A DNA stretch of 64,000 nt from Micromonospora tulbaghiae (GCF_900091605.1 NZ_FMCQ01000004.1:434001-498000), one strand, 5' to 3'. Shown: positions 25,280 through 34,195, numbered from the stretch's first letter. The notes: generated by a model not told the origin, from the sequence alone. Translations and numbers: made by a program.

Positions 25280-26619
25280 GCGTACGGCTGCGGGAGGCGT
25301 TGCGGGAGGCGGCGGCCGAGGTGCCCGCGTACCCGGTCCACGACCGGGCGGTGCGGACCGCGCGGCGCACGCGGTGGCGGGCCGCCGCGACGGTCACGGC
25401 GGTGCTGGCGCTGGTGGCGGCCGTGCCGCTGACGGTACGCGGGGACGGCCGGACCGCGCCGGCGGGCTCGGACGGGGCGGCGCTGCCGGACCGGCTCGGG
25501 CTGCCGCCGTTCGGCGCGTTGCGGGCCACCGACCGGCCCGCGCTCGGCCCGGCGTCGGTGGTGTTCAGCGGGCAGGCGCGCGGGCTGACCGGCCTGCTCG
25601 ACGAGAACGGCACTGTCGGCATCGTCGGGGCGGACGCGGACCGGTACCGGACGTGGACGGTGGGCTTCGAGGTGCCGGCCGGGGAGGGGGTGCTGCTGTC
25701 CCCGGACGGGCGGTTCCTCGCGGTGCCGGACGGGTCGCCCACCAGCCCCGGCGTGGACGTGATCGACCTGGCCCGCGGCACGGTCCGGCGGCTGCCCAGC
25801 CCTCGGCCGGGCAGTGTGGCGACCACGCCGGCCGGGTGGGCGCCGGACGGGTCCGCGCTGGTGGTCGTGGACACCACTCCGGCGAATCCGGAGGTCAGCG
25901 CGCACGTCAACACGCTCAGCCTGGTGCGGCTGGACACCGGCCGGGCGGTCCGGCTGCTGGAGACCACGCAGGTGCCGGTGTTCGGCTCGCCGGTGGCGTT
26001 CGACGCCGACGGGTCGCGGCTGGCCTACCAGGTCGGCACGAAGGTGCTCGTGAGCAGCCCGGACGGGCGGCAGCTCTCCTCGTTCGCGTTGCCGCCCGAC
26101 ACCGCGCTCGCAGGCAAGGGGGCCTGGCTGCCGGACGGCTCGCTGGCGCTGGTCGGGCACGAGGTGGCCGCCGACCGGTGGCGGCTGCGCCGGGTCGACA
26201 CCGACGGCCGGGAGCTGCCCGCGCCCCCGCTGGCCGCCGTCTCGGGCGTGACGGCGATCCGACTGCTCGGCTGGCTGCCGGACGGGACCGCGTGGGTGGT
26301 CGCGTACCGGCCGGAGCCGAGCGCGCCGAGCTGGTACGCCGACGGGCTGGAGATGGACCAGCGGACCGCGTACGGCAACGTGCGGTCGATCCGGGTCCTG
26401 GGCCTGACACCCGGCGCCGCCGCTCCGGTCACGCTGCTCACCGCGCCGGACCAGGTGCTCGCCGTCGACGTGGCGGACTCGGTGGTGCACGCCGGCCGGG
26501 TCCGCGAGGCCGATCCGCCGTCGGGCCCGGGTGGCCGGGCGTGGTGGGGTGCGGGCCTCGTGGCGCTGGCGCTCGGCGGCCTGGCGGCGTACCGGTGGCT
26601 GCGCCGCCGGCATCGGTGA
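25276..26619 (+). CDS. membrane protein with beta-propeller-like extracytoplasmic domain, sigma-factor partner
   Basis: 447 residues. A short cytoplasmic N-terminus (1-35), a membrane helix (about 36-53), a long domain with repeated GWAPDGSAL/GAWLPDGSLAL/GWLPDGTAWV motifs as in WD40-like or TolB-like propellers, and a second membrane helix near the C-terminus (about 425-440). Co-translated with the ECF sigma factor. It may be an anti-sigma factor or sensor; no classic zinc anti-sigma motif is seen, so this is inference. Confidence 0.75.
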   Translation: MSVRLREALREAAAEVPAYPVHDRAVRTARRTRWRAAATVTAVLALVAAVPLTVRGDGRTAPAGSDGAALPDRLGLPPFGALRATDRPALGPASVVFSGQARGLTGLLDENGTVGIVGADADRYRTWTVGFEVPAGEGVLLSPDGRFLAVPDGSPTSPGVDVIDLARGTVRRLPSPRPGSVATTPAGWAPDGSALVVVDTTPANPEVSAHVNTLSLVRLDTGRAVRLLETTQVPVFGSPVAFDADGSRLAYQVGTKVLVSSPDGRQLSSFALPPDTALAGKGAWLPDGSLALVGHEVAADRWRLRRVDTDGRELPAPPLAAVSGVTAIRLLGWLPDGTAWVVAYRPEPSAPSWYADGLEMDQRTAYGNVRSIRVLGLTPGAAAPVTLLTAPDQVLAVDVADSVVHAGRVREADPPSGPGGRAWWGAGLVALALGGLAAYRWLRRRHR

Positions 26620-26625
26620 CGCGGG

Positions 26626-26675
26626 TGGAACGCCACGGGTGTCTCCCGAGGCCGGGAGACACCCGTGATGTTCCA
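26626..26675. terminator. bidirectional terminator hairpin
   Basis: Arms at 26626-26647 and 26654-26675 pair at 20 of 22 positions with a 6-base loop (GAGGCC); inner arm ACGGGTGTCTCCC is perfect. It lies exactly between the convergent propeller and universal stress genes. No T-tract, as is usual in this GC range. Confidence 0.85.
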
Positions 26676-26693
26676 GCCGTCGCGGGCTGACCG

Positions 26694-27575
26694 CTACTCG
26701 GCTTCGCGGACCGGGCTCTGCGGGACCACCATCACCGGCCGGTGGGCGCGGTGCAGCGTGGCCATGGCGACGCTGCCGAGCAGGATCTTGCGGACCGCGG
26801 TCCGGCCGCGCGAGCCGACCACGACCAGGCTCGCCTTGCGCTCGGTGGCCACAGCGGAGAGCGCGTCGGCCACCGCGCGCCCGGGAGCGCCGCCGCCGGC
26901 GCGTACGCGGACGGTGGTCACCGGCTGCCCGTCGACCGTCTCCGGGACGGACGTGTCCCCCTCGTCGCCGTCCACGACGACCAGGACGATCTCCCGCTCG
27001 GGGAAGAGGCGGCGGGCGGTGCCGAGCGCGGCCTCGGACCCGGCCGAGGCGTCCCAGCCGACCACCACCGGCCCGGCGGCGAGCGCGTCGTACTCGTCGG
27101 TCAGCAGCGGGTGCGGCACGACCAGCACGGGACGCGGGCTGTAGTGCACGGCCATGTCGGAGACGCTGCCGAGCACCGCGCGGGCGCCGCCGAGGCCCCG
27201 CGAGCCGAGCAGCAGCACGTCGGCCTGCTTCTCGTCGGCCAGTTCGGCGAGCCGGAGCCCTTCGCCGCCGTAGCTGCGGCACACGAGCGGCTCGGCGTCC
27301 CAGCCGGCGGCCCGGCCCAGCATCACGCCGACGGACGTCATCCGGTCGGCCTCCCGGCCGCCCTCACGCTCGATCGCCTCGACGAACACGTTGATGTTGC
27401 GGGTGCCGGTCCAGAGCCGCTTGCGCAGTTCCTCGCTGGCGAACGGAGGCGTCCACAGATGCCCGATCCACGCGTGCGCGCCGGGGAACAGCAGCGCGCC
27501 CGCCTCGATGGCGGCGCTAGCGGCCGGAGACCCGTCGTAACCCACCACCACTTGCCTGCCGTGCTCGTCGCTCAC
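26694..27575 (-). CDS. universal stress protein, two UspA domains
   Basis: 293 residues. Two tandem UspA domains: VVVGYDGSPAASAAIEAG at the start and VVVGWDASAGSEAALGTARR from about residue 160. ATP-binding glycine motifs appear near each domain end (LLLGSRGLGGARAVLGSVS and VVVGSRGRTAVRKILLGSVA). This architecture is common in actinobacteria and linked to hypoxia or stationary phase. GTG 27575; divergent from the MarR gene. Confidence 0.92.
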   Translation of the reverse strand: MSDEHGRQVVVGYDGSPAASAAIEAGALLFPGAHAWIGHLWTPPFASEELRKRLWTGTRNINVFVEAIEREGGREADRMTSVGVMLGRAAGWDAEPLVCRSYGGEGLRLAELADEKQADVLLLGSRGLGGARAVLGSVSDMAVHYSPRPVLVVPHPLLTDEYDALAAGPVVVGWDASAGSEAALGTARRLFPEREIVLVVVDGDEGDTSVPETVDGQPVTTVRVRAGGGAPGRAVADALSAVATERKASLVVVGSRGRTAVRKILLGSVAMATLHRAHRPVMVVPQSPVREAE

Positions 27576-27679
27576 CGCACCAAACCTCTCTCACCGACGA
27601 CATCTCACAAGATCGTATCCGGGCCCGGACCGCGTCCGAGCCGGATCATCCGCCACGGAATCATCGGTACGCTGGGCGG

Positions 27680-28138
27680 ATGAGCACCCCGGACCTGTCG
27701 TACCTACTCGACCACACCAGCCACGTGTTGCGTACCCGGGTGGCGGCGGCGCTCGCCGAGATCGGGCTGACCGCCCGGATGCACTGCGTGCTCGCGCACG
27801 CGCTGCCCGAGGAGCGTACGCAGATCCAGCTCGCCGAGATGGGCGACATGGACAAGACGACGATGGTCGTGACGGTGGACGCGCTGGAGCAGGCCGGGCT
27901 GGCGGAACGGCGTCCGTCGCGTACCGACCGGCGGGCCCGGATCATCGCGGTCACCGACGAGGGCGCACGGATGGCCGCGCGCAGCCGGGAGATCGTCGAC
28001 CGGGTGCACGCCGAGGCGCTGGCCAGCCTGCCGGACGACGAGCGGAAGGTCTTTCTGCGTGCGCTGGAGCGCCTGGCCGCCGGCCACCTGGCCACACCGG
28101 TGCAGAGCCCGAAACCGGCCCGCCGAGCCCGCCAATAG
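27680..28138 (+). CDS. MarR-family transcriptional regulator
   Basis: 152 residues. Winged helix at about 45-110: TQIQLAEMGDMDKTTMVVTV followed by AERRPSRTDRRARIIAVTDEG, the beta wing. It is followed after 74 bases by an MFS efflux gene, and a perfect dyad lies in that gap, so it probably represses the pump and is relieved by a small molecule. Confidence 0.92.
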   Translation: MSTPDLSYLLDHTSHVLRTRVAAALAEIGLTARMHCVLAHALPEERTQIQLAEMGDMDKTTMVVTVDALEQAGLAERRPSRTDRRARIIAVTDEGARMAARSREIVDRVHAEALASLPDDERKVFLRALERLAAGHLATPVQSPKPARRARQ

Positions 28139-28156
28139 TCCCTCAATAGATTGTCT

Positions 28157-28176
28157 GTAACGGAACTATCCGTTAC
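28157..28176. promoter_or_regulatory. MarR operator candidate
   Basis: GTAACGGAACTATCCGTTAC is a perfect inverted repeat with 8-base arms around ACTA, 37 bases upstream of the MFS gene and 18 bases after the marR stop. The spacing suggests it overlaps the efflux-gene promoter. Confidence 0.65.
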
Positions 28177-28212
28177 GGTCTCTCCTGTCGCACCTCTCGA
28201 CAGGAGGACTCC

Positions 28213-29640
28213 ATGTCCGCTCCCCGCTCCCGGCGGCTCGCCCTCGGCGTGCTCGCCACCAGCGCCCTGATGACCATCCTCGACGGCAGCATCGTCACCG
28301 TGGCGATGCCCGCCATCCAGCGCGACCTGCGCTTCTCCCCGGCCGGCCTGAGCTGGGTGGTCAACGCGTACCTCATCGCGTTCGGCAGCCTGCTCCTGCT
28401 CGCCGGCCGGCTCGGCGACCTGATCGGGCGCCGGGCGATGTTTCTCGGCGGCACCGCGCTGTTCACAGCCGCCTCCGTGCTGGCCGGGCTCGCGGAGAAC
28501 AGCACCACGCTCGTCGCGGCCCGCTTCCTCCAGGGCGTCGGCAGCGCGGCGGCCACAGCGGTGAGTCTCGGCATCCTGGTCACGCTCTTTCCCGACGCCG
28601 CCGAGCGGGCGCGGGCGTTCGCCGTGTTCGCGTTCACCGGCGCGGCCGGGGCGGCCATCGGCCAGGTCGCCGGCGGCCTGCTCACCGACGCGCTGGGCTG
28701 GCACTGGATCTTCCTGATCAACGTGCCGATCGGCCTGGCCACGATCGCGCTCGCGGTCCGCACGCTGCCCGCGGACCGGGGCCTGGGCCTGGCCGCCGGA
28801 GCCGACGTGGCGGGCGCGCTGCTGGTCACCACCGGGCTCGTGCTCGGCATCTACACCGTGGTCACGATCGAGCGGTACGGGGCGACGTCGGCGCACACGC
28901 TCGGCCTGGGCACGCTCGCCGTGGCGCTGCTCGCCGGTTTCGTGGTCCGGCAGGCCACCGCGCGCCGCCCGCTCATGCCGTTGCGGCTCCTGCGCTCGCG
29001 CGGCGTCGCGGTGGCGAACCTGGTCCAGGTCCTCACCGTCGCCGCGACGTTCGCGTTCCAGGTCCTCGTCACGCTCTACCTCCAGCAGGTGCTCGGCTAC
29101 GACGCCACGCGCACCGGACTGGCGCTGCTCCCGGCCGCCGTCGTCATCGGCGCGGTGTCGCTCGGCGTCTCGGCCCGGCTCAACGCCCGCTTCGGTGAGC
29201 GGGTCGTGCTGATCGCCGGGCTCGTGTTGCTCGCCGCCATGTTCGCGCTGCTGACCCGGGTGCCGGTGGACGGCCGGTACCTGCGCGACGTGCTCCCGGT
29301 GATGCTGCTCGCCGGCGGGTTCGGGCTGGTGCTGCCGGCGCTCACCGCGCTCGCCATGTCCGCCGCCCGCGCCGAGGACGCCGGACTCGCCTCCGGGCTG
29401 TTCAACACCACCCAGCAGCTCGGCATGGCGTTCGGCGTCGCGGTGCTGTCCACGCTGGCCGCCGCCCGGACGGCGGACCGGGTCGCGCTCGGCGACGACC
29501 AGGCCGCCGCGCTGACCAGCGGATTCCACCTGGCGTTCGCGGTCGGCGCCGGGCTGCTCGTGGTCGCCGTCGTGCTCGCGTACGCGCTGCTGCGCCCCCG
29601 CACGGCGGAGCGCGCCGACGCCCCGGCGCTCGTGGGGTGA
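28213..29640 (+). CDS. MFS multidrug transporter, 14-helix DHA2 type
   Basis: 475 residues with about fourteen hydrophobic segments. The motif LDGSIVTVAMPAIQRDL in helix 1, GRLGDLIGRRAMFLGG after helix 2 (motif A) and RFLQGVGSAAATAVSLGIL (motif B region) are those of drug:proton antiporters of the EmrB/QacA group. ATG 28213 follows GGAGGACTCC. Controlled in all likelihood by the upstream MarR protein. Confidence 0.92.
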   Translation: MSAPRSRRLALGVLATSALMTILDGSIVTVAMPAIQRDLRFSPAGLSWVVNAYLIAFGSLLLLAGRLGDLIGRRAMFLGGTALFTAASVLAGLAENSTTLVAARFLQGVGSAAATAVSLGILVTLFPDAAERARAFAVFAFTGAAGAAIGQVAGGLLTDALGWHWIFLINVPIGLATIALAVRTLPADRGLGLAAGADVAGALLVTTGLVLGIYTVVTIERYGATSAHTLGLGTLAVALLAGFVVRQATARRPLMPLRLLRSRGVAVANLVQVLTVAATFAFQVLVTLYLQQVLGYDATRTGLALLPAAVVIGAVSLGVSARLNARFGERVVLIAGLVLLAAMFALLTRVPVDGRYLRDVLPVMLLAGGFGLVLPALTALAMSAARAEDAGLASGLFNTTQQLGMAFGVAVLSTLAAARTADRVALGDDQAAALTSGFHLAFAVGAGLLVVAVVLAYALLRPRTAERADAPALVG

Positions 29641-29641
29641 G

Positions 29642-30439
29642 TCAGCCGGGGGCGCGGGCCGGATGAGTGAGGAACGGCAGCACCGCCGCCGGCAGCGCCG
29701 GTGAGGCAACCACGTCGTAGTGGGTGAGCCCGGGCAGCACCGCGAGCCGGGACGCGGGACGGCCGGCGCCGTCGCCGCCCGCGTCCCGGTGGCCGCCGCC
29801 GAGCAGGCCGAAGAACTCCGCCGCATGGCTCACCGGGATCTCGTCCGCGTCGGCGAAGACCAGCAGCACCGGCATCGGCAGCGCGGCCACCTCGGCGGAC
29901 CAGTCGTAGTCCCGCCGCAGCAGTTCCCCGCTGCGCGCCCAGAGCAGGGGCCAGTCCTGCGGGCGGGGCGCGACCCGCGCGTACCGCTCGTACGACGGGG
30001 TGCCGCGCATGCGTTCGGCGACGCGCTCGTCGTGGGCGGACATCGCGGCGACCGTCTCCGGGTACCAGCCGCCCCGCCGGAACGGCGTGGAGACGAGCAC
30101 CAGGCGGCGGACCCGGGCGGGGTGCTGGATCGCGGTACGCAGGGCCACCCCGCCGCCGAGCGAGTAGCCGAGCACGTCGGCCCGCGGCAGGCCGAGCCGG
30201 CGCAGCAGGCCGGCCACGTCGTCGGCCATCGACTCGTACCGCAGCGGCCGGTCCAGACCGCCGGTGCGGCCGTGGCCGCGCAGGTCGACGGCGATCAGCC
30301 GGCGGCGCGCGGCGAGCGCCTGCCGGACCGGCGCGAACGTCTCCGTCGACCCGTATCCGCCGTGCAGCAGGACCAGCGGCCTGCCGGTGCCGTGCTCCTC
30401 GTACCAGATCCGCAGCCCGCCGACGTCCGCATAGGTCAC
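29642..30439 (-). CDS. alpha/beta-hydrolase
   Basis: 265 residues. LVLLHGGYGSTE gives the oxyanion region, DVLGYSLGGGVALRTA the nucleophile elbow (G-Y-S-L-G), VFADADEIP the acid region and LPGLTHYDVV the catalytic histidine. GTG 30439 begins MTYADVGGLRIWYEEHGTGR, the usual start of the fold; the longer frame is spurious. The 3' end abuts the MFS gene (convergent, 1-base gap). Substrate unknown. Confidence 0.9.
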   Translation of the reverse strand: MTYADVGGLRIWYEEHGTGRPLVLLHGGYGSTETFAPVRQALAARRRLIAVDLRGHGRTGGLDRPLRYESMADDVAGLLRRLGLPRADVLGYSLGGGVALRTAIQHPARVRRLVLVSTPFRRGGWYPETVAAMSAHDERVAERMRGTPSYERYARVAPRPQDWPLLWARSGELLRRDYDWSAEVAALPMPVLLVFADADEIPVSHAAEFFGLLGGGHRDAGGDGAGRPASRLAVLPGLTHYDVVASPALPAAVLPFLTHPARAPG

Positions 30440-30491
30440 CAGCCGATCGTCGCGCCCCCGGCGCCGTGGCGGGCCCGTTCGCGGACGCCCC

Positions 30492-31076
30492 TCAGCGGGA
30501 CGCGCGGGGGCGGGCGCGCAGGTGGGCGCGTTCGCCCTGGCTGCCGAAGAGGCTGAGGAACTCCACCCCCTCGCTGTCGGCGCGGCCGAACCAGTGCGGT
30601 ACGCGGGTGTCGAACTCGGCCGCCTCACCGGGTTCGAGCACCAGGTCGTGCTCGCCGAGCACGAGCCGCAGCCGTCCGTTGAGCACGTAGACCCACTCGT
30701 ACCCCTCGTGGGTCTTCGGCTCGGGCTCGGACCGCCCGCCGGCCGGGATGATCAGCTTGTACGCCTGGATGCCGCCGGCGCGACGGGTGAGCGGCAGCAT
30801 GGTCATCCCGAACGCGGCGACCGGCCGCAGGTGGACGCGCGGGTCGCCGGTGGGCGGGGCGCCGACCAGCTCGTCGAGCGTGACGCCGTGCGCGCGGGCC
30901 AGCGGGAGCAGCAGTTCCAGCGTCGGCTTGCGGCCGCCGGACTCCAGCCGCGACAGCGTGCTCACCGAGATGCCGGTGGCGGCGGAGAGGTCGGTGAGGG
31001 TGGTCTCCCGCTCGCGGCGCAGCGCGCGCAGCCGAGGGCCGACCGCGTCGAGGGCCTGGTCGAGGTCGTCGTCCAT
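30492..31076 (-). CDS. XRE-family regulator with C-terminal cupin domain
   Basis: 194 residues. The helix-turn-helix spans about 12-65 (TTLTDLSAATGISVSTLSRL, ESGGRKPTLELLL) and a cupin about 105-185 (HEGYEWVYVLNGRLRLVLGE, LEPGEAAEFDTRVPHWF). Such regulators sense small metabolites or redox state. ATG 31076 is preferred; GTG 31082 is possible. Divergent from the thioredoxin-reductase-like gene, with AGTTTGC direct repeats between them. Confidence 0.88.
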   Translation of the reverse strand: MDDDLDQALDAVGPRLRALRRERETTLTDLSAATGISVSTLSRLESGGRKPTLELLLPLARAHGVTLDELVGAPPTGDPRVHLRPVAAFGMTMLPLTRRAGGIQAYKLIIPAGGRSEPEPKTHEGYEWVYVLNGRLRLVLGEHDLVLEPGEAAEFDTRVPHWFGRADSEGVEFLSLFGSQGERAHLRARPRASR

Positions 31077-31083
31077 GCCCACC

Positions 31084-31111
31084 AGTTTGCCACATCAGCA
31101 ACAGAGTTTGC
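31084..31111. promoter_or_regulatory. direct-repeat operator candidate
   Basis: AGTTTGC occurs at 31084 and 31105, 21 bases apart (two helical turns), in the 80-base gap between the divergent XRE-cupin and oxidoreductase genes. Confidence 0.4.
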
Positions 31112-31156
31112 GGTTCTGCCGGGCCTCGCCGCAATCTGGTCGCGGAGGTGGTCACG

Positions 31157-32113
31157 ATGACCGAGAGCTACGAGGTACTGGTGATCGGCGGCGGCGCGGC
31201 CGGGCTCAGCGGCGCGCTGATGCTGGCCCGGGCACGCCGGTCGGTGCTGGTGGTGGACGGGGGCGAGCCGCGCAACGCGCCCGCCGACGGGGTGCACGCC
31301 CTGCTGGGGCACGACGGCGTGCCGCCGGCCGAGCTGCTGGCGCGCGGCCGGGACGAGGTGCGCCGCTACGGCGGGCACCTGACCGAGGGCCGGGTCGAGA
31401 CGGTGGACCGCGACGGCGCCGGGTTCGCGGTGGTGCTCGCCGACGGCCGCCGGGAACGCGCCGGCCACGTGCTGGTCGCCACCGGCCTGGTCGACGAGCT
31501 GCCCGAGGTGCCCGGCCTGCGCGAGCGCTGGGGGCGGGACGTGGTGCACTGCCCGTACTGCCACGGCTGGGAGGTGCGCGAGCGGCCGATCGGGGTGCTC
31601 GGCACCGGCCCGATGTCGGTGCACCAGACGCTGCTGTTCCGGCAGTGGAGCGACGACGTGGTCTACCTGCGGCACACCGCGCCGCCGCTCACCGAGGAGC
31701 AGGCCGAGCAGCTCGCCGCGCGCGGCGTGCCGGTGGTCGAGGGTGAGGTCGCGGCCGTCGAGACGGACGGGGACCGGCTGACCGGGGTACGCCTGCGCGA
31801 CGGCCGCACTGTCGACCGCGAGGTGCTCACCGTCGCGCCCCGGATGGTGGCGCGGACCGGGTTCCTGGCCGGACTGGGCCTGCACCCGCAGCCGCACCCC
31901 AGCGGGATGGGCGAGTACCTGCCGGCCGGCGAGGCGGGGCGTACCCATGTGCCCGGGGTGTGGCTCGCCGGCAACGTGACCGATCTGTCGGCGCAGGTCG
32001 GGGCCGCCGCGGCGGCGGGTGCCTGGACCGCGGCGATGATCAACGCGGACCTGGTGCAGGAGGAGACCCGCCGGGCGGTCGAGGCCCGGCGTGGCGCGCG
32101 GGAGGGTGGGTGA
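31157..32113 (+). CDS. FAD-dependent pyridine nucleotide-disulphide oxidoreductase (thioredoxin-reductase-like)
   Basis: 318 residues. GGGAAGLSGALMLARA binds FAD, VATGLVDELPEVPG is the family's ATG motif, the redox motif is CPYCHGWE (about 135-142) and GVWLAGNVTDLSAQVGAAAAAG the C-terminal FAD motif. The NADPH site is degenerate: GVLGTGPMSVHQ has lost one glycine of GxGxxG, so the reductant may be unusual. ATG 31157 follows GGAGG; a GTG at 31148 would lie inside the ribosome binding site. Likely regulated by the XRE-cupin gene. Confidence 0.9.
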   Translation: MTESYEVLVIGGGAAGLSGALMLARARRSVLVVDGGEPRNAPADGVHALLGHDGVPPAELLARGRDEVRRYGGHLTEGRVETVDRDGAGFAVVLADGRRERAGHVLVATGLVDELPEVPGLRERWGRDVVHCPYCHGWEVRERPIGVLGTGPMSVHQTLLFRQWSDDVVYLRHTAPPLTEEQAEQLAARGVPVVEGEVAAVETDGDRLTGVRLRDGRTVDREVLTVAPRMVARTGFLAGLGLHPQPHPSGMGEYLPAGEAGRTHVPGVWLAGNVTDLSAQVGAAAAAGAWTAAMINADLVQEETRRAVEARRGAREGG

Positions 32114-32188
32114 CCACGAATCCTCCCTAACCTGACAATTCTTCCCCTAGGTTGAGTCGGAGAGGGCAGTCGGAACCTGGGGGGCGAC

Positions 32189-34036
32189 GTGGAGGGCTAT
32201 CCGGCGATCGAGGATCACGGGCTCATCGGCGACCTGCAGACCGCGGCGCTGGTGACCTGCGACGGCACGATCGACTGGTTCTGCGCGCCGCGCTTCGACT
32301 CGCCGAGCATCTTCTGCGCGCTGCTCGACAAGGACAAGGGCGGTTTCTTCCAGATCGCCCCGCACGAGGTCCGGTACGTCACCAAGCAGCTCTACCTGCC
32401 CGGCACGCCGATCCTGATCACCCGGTTCATCAGCGCGGACGGCGTCGCCGAGGTGATGGACTTCATGCCGGTGACCGGCGAGCGGGTCACCGACTCGCAC
32501 CGCGTCGTACGCATGGTCAACATGGTGCGGGGCACCATGCGCTTCCGGGTGGAGTGCCGGCCGCGCTTCGACTTCGCCCGGGAGAGCCACGAGCTGGAGC
32601 GGCACCGCAACGGCTACCTGTTCCGGAGCCGGTCGGCGACGCTCGCCTTCAACCCGATCGATCCGGTACGGCAGCTCTGGGCCAAGACCGGCGAGATCCG
32701 CATGGAGGACGGCGACCTGATCGCCTACGGCACGTTGCAGGAGGGCGACACCGGCGGGGTGGTCCTGGAGACCGGCAGCGAGGAGCCCCGGATCATCCCG
32801 CCGGAAGAGGTCCAGGGCATGTTCGAGTGGACCCGGGACTACTGGCGGCGCTGGGTCGAGCGCTCCCGCTACACCGGGCGCTGGCGGGAGATGGTCGAGC
32901 GCTCGGCCATCACGCTCAAGCTCATGACGTACGCGCCGACCGGCGCGATGATCGCCGCGCCGACCGCCGCGCTGCCCGAGTTGGTCGGCGGCTCCCGCAA
33001 CTGGGACTACCGCTACACCTGGGTACGCGACACCTCGTTCTCCGTGCACGCGCTGCTCGGCCTCGGGTTCACCGAGGAGGTCAGCCGGTACATGGACTGG
33101 CTGGACGAACGCATCCGCGAAGCCGGCGACCACCAGGACCCACTGAAGATCATGTACCGGGTGGACGGCTCCTCGGACCTGCACGAGGAGGTGCTCGACC
33201 ACCTGGAGGGCTACCGCGGCTCCCGGCCGGTGCGGATCGGCAACGGCGCGGCCGACCAGATCCAGCTCGACATCCACGGCGAGGCGCTCTACGCCATGCA
33301 CCTCGCCGACGAGCAGGGCATCCGGGTGTCGCACCAGGTGTGGAAGAGCACCGTGCGGCTGATCGACTGGCTCTGCCACAACTGGGACCAGCGCGACGCC
33401 GGGATCTGGGAGAGCCGCCACCACCCCCGCAACTACACGTTCGGCCGGGTGATGTCGTGGGTGGCGCTGGACCGGGCCATCCGCCTGGCCACCCGCACCG
33501 GCCGGCCCGGGGACATGAGCTGCTGGACCGAACAGCGCAACCGGATCTACAACCAGGTCATGGCCCGCGGTTTCCACCGGGAACGCGGCAGCTTCGTGCA
33601 GGCGTACGACGAGAACGTGCTCGACGCCGCTCTCCTCTACATGCCGGCGGTCGGCTTCGTCACGCCCACCGACCCGCTGTGGTTGTCCACCCTCGAGTCG
33701 ATCGAGCGGGACCTGGTCTCGGACAGCCTGGTCCACCGGTACGACCCGGTCCACTCCCCCGACGGGCTCCCCGGCCACGAGGGCACGTTCAACATGTGCA
33801 CGTTCTGGTACGTGGAGGCGCTGGCCCGCTCCGGCCGGCTGGACGACGCCCGGCTCACCCTGGAGAAGATGTTCACCTTCAGCAATCACCTCGGCCTCTA
33901 CGCCGAGGAGATCGCCGCCACCGGTGAGCAGATCGGCAACTATCCGCAGGCGTTCAGCCACCTCGCCCTGATCAACTCGGCGCTGGCGGTGAACGACCTG
34001 CTCGACGCCGAGGCCTCCGCCCGCCTCCGCCGGTAA
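32189..34036 (+). CDS. glycoside hydrolase family 15 protein (glucoamylase/trehalase-like)
   Basis: 615 residues. IEDHGLIGDLQTAALVTCDG then IDWFCAPRFDSPSIF is the GH15 N-terminal signature; NWDYRYTWVRDTSFSVHALL (about 270-290), GFVTPTDPLWLSTL and GTFNMCTFWYVEALARSG complete the (alpha/alpha)6 barrel. Actinobacterial cytoplasmic members include trehalases and isomaltose-acting enzymes; no signal peptide is present, so it acts in the cytoplasm. GTG 32189. Confidence 0.9.
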   Translation: MEGYPAIEDHGLIGDLQTAALVTCDGTIDWFCAPRFDSPSIFCALLDKDKGGFFQIAPHEVRYVTKQLYLPGTPILITRFISADGVAEVMDFMPVTGERVTDSHRVVRMVNMVRGTMRFRVECRPRFDFARESHELERHRNGYLFRSRSATLAFNPIDPVRQLWAKTGEIRMEDGDLIAYGTLQEGDTGGVVLETGSEEPRIIPPEEVQGMFEWTRDYWRRWVERSRYTGRWREMVERSAITLKLMTYAPTGAMIAAPTAALPELVGGSRNWDYRYTWVRDTSFSVHALLGLGFTEEVSRYMDWLDERIREAGDHQDPLKIMYRVDGSSDLHEEVLDHLEGYRGSRPVRIGNGAADQIQLDIHGEALYAMHLADEQGIRVSHQVWKSTVRLIDWLCHNWDQRDAGIWESRHHPRNYTFGRVMSWVALDRAIRLATRTGRPGDMSCWTEQRNRIYNQVMARGFHRERGSFVQAYDENVLDAALLYMPAVGFVTPTDPLWLSTLESIERDLVSDSLVHRYDPVHSPDGLPGHEGTFNMCTFWYVEALARSGRLDDARLTLEKMFTFSNHLGLYAEEIAATGEQIGNYPQAFSHLALINSALAVNDLLDAEASARLRR

Positions 34037-34041
34037 CTGCG

Positions 34042-34070
34042 GTGATCTCCGGCCCGGACCCGGGTACTGT
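34042..34070 (+). promoter_or_regulatory. promoter candidate for the ABC-F leader transcript
   Basis: GTGATC (34042-34047), 17 bases, TACTGT (34065-34070). The ATG of the leader peptide begins 8 bases after the -10 element, so the leader would be translated from a leaderless mRNA, common in actinobacteria. Confidence 0.45.
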
Positions 34071-34077
34071 TGACCGC

Positions 34078-34122
34078 ATGAGGTTCTACGCCGCTGTCAT
34101 GAAGCCCTGGTCCCTCCGCTGA
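34078..34122 (+). CDS. leader peptide of ABC-F attenuator
   Basis: 14 codons: MRFYAAVMKPWSLR then TGA. It lies 115 bases upstream of the ABC-F start, right behind a promoter-like sequence. Antibiotic-responsive ABC-F genes are often preceded by a short leader ORF whose ribosome stalling controls a terminator. Here its last codons (34112-34119) can pair with 34125-34133, the next segment (34121-34128) with 34166-34173, and the latter region forms a terminator-like hairpin with 34184-34195, as in classical attenuation. The peptide role is inferred from this arrangement. Confidence 0.65.
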   Translation: MRFYAAVMKPWSLR

Positions 34123-34165
34123 CGGCGGCAGGGTGACCGGCTTCTTCTGACGTACCAGCTCTGCT

Positions 34166-34195
34166 CCGCCGTCCCGGCGTTCCCGCCGGGCGGTG
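34166..34195 (+). terminator. attenuator hairpin upstream of ABC-F gene
   Basis: CCCGGCG (34173-34179) pairs perfectly with CGCCGGG (34184-34190) around a 4-base loop (TTCC); flanking CCGCC and GGTG extend the stem with a bulge. CCGCCGTC (34166-34173) alternatively pairs with GACGGCGG (34121-34128). There is no T-run after it. Confidence 0.55.

Noticed and set aside
27661..29826. 721-codon minus-strand open frame
   Set aside because: His/Gln/Arg-rich shadow of the MarR and MFS genes.
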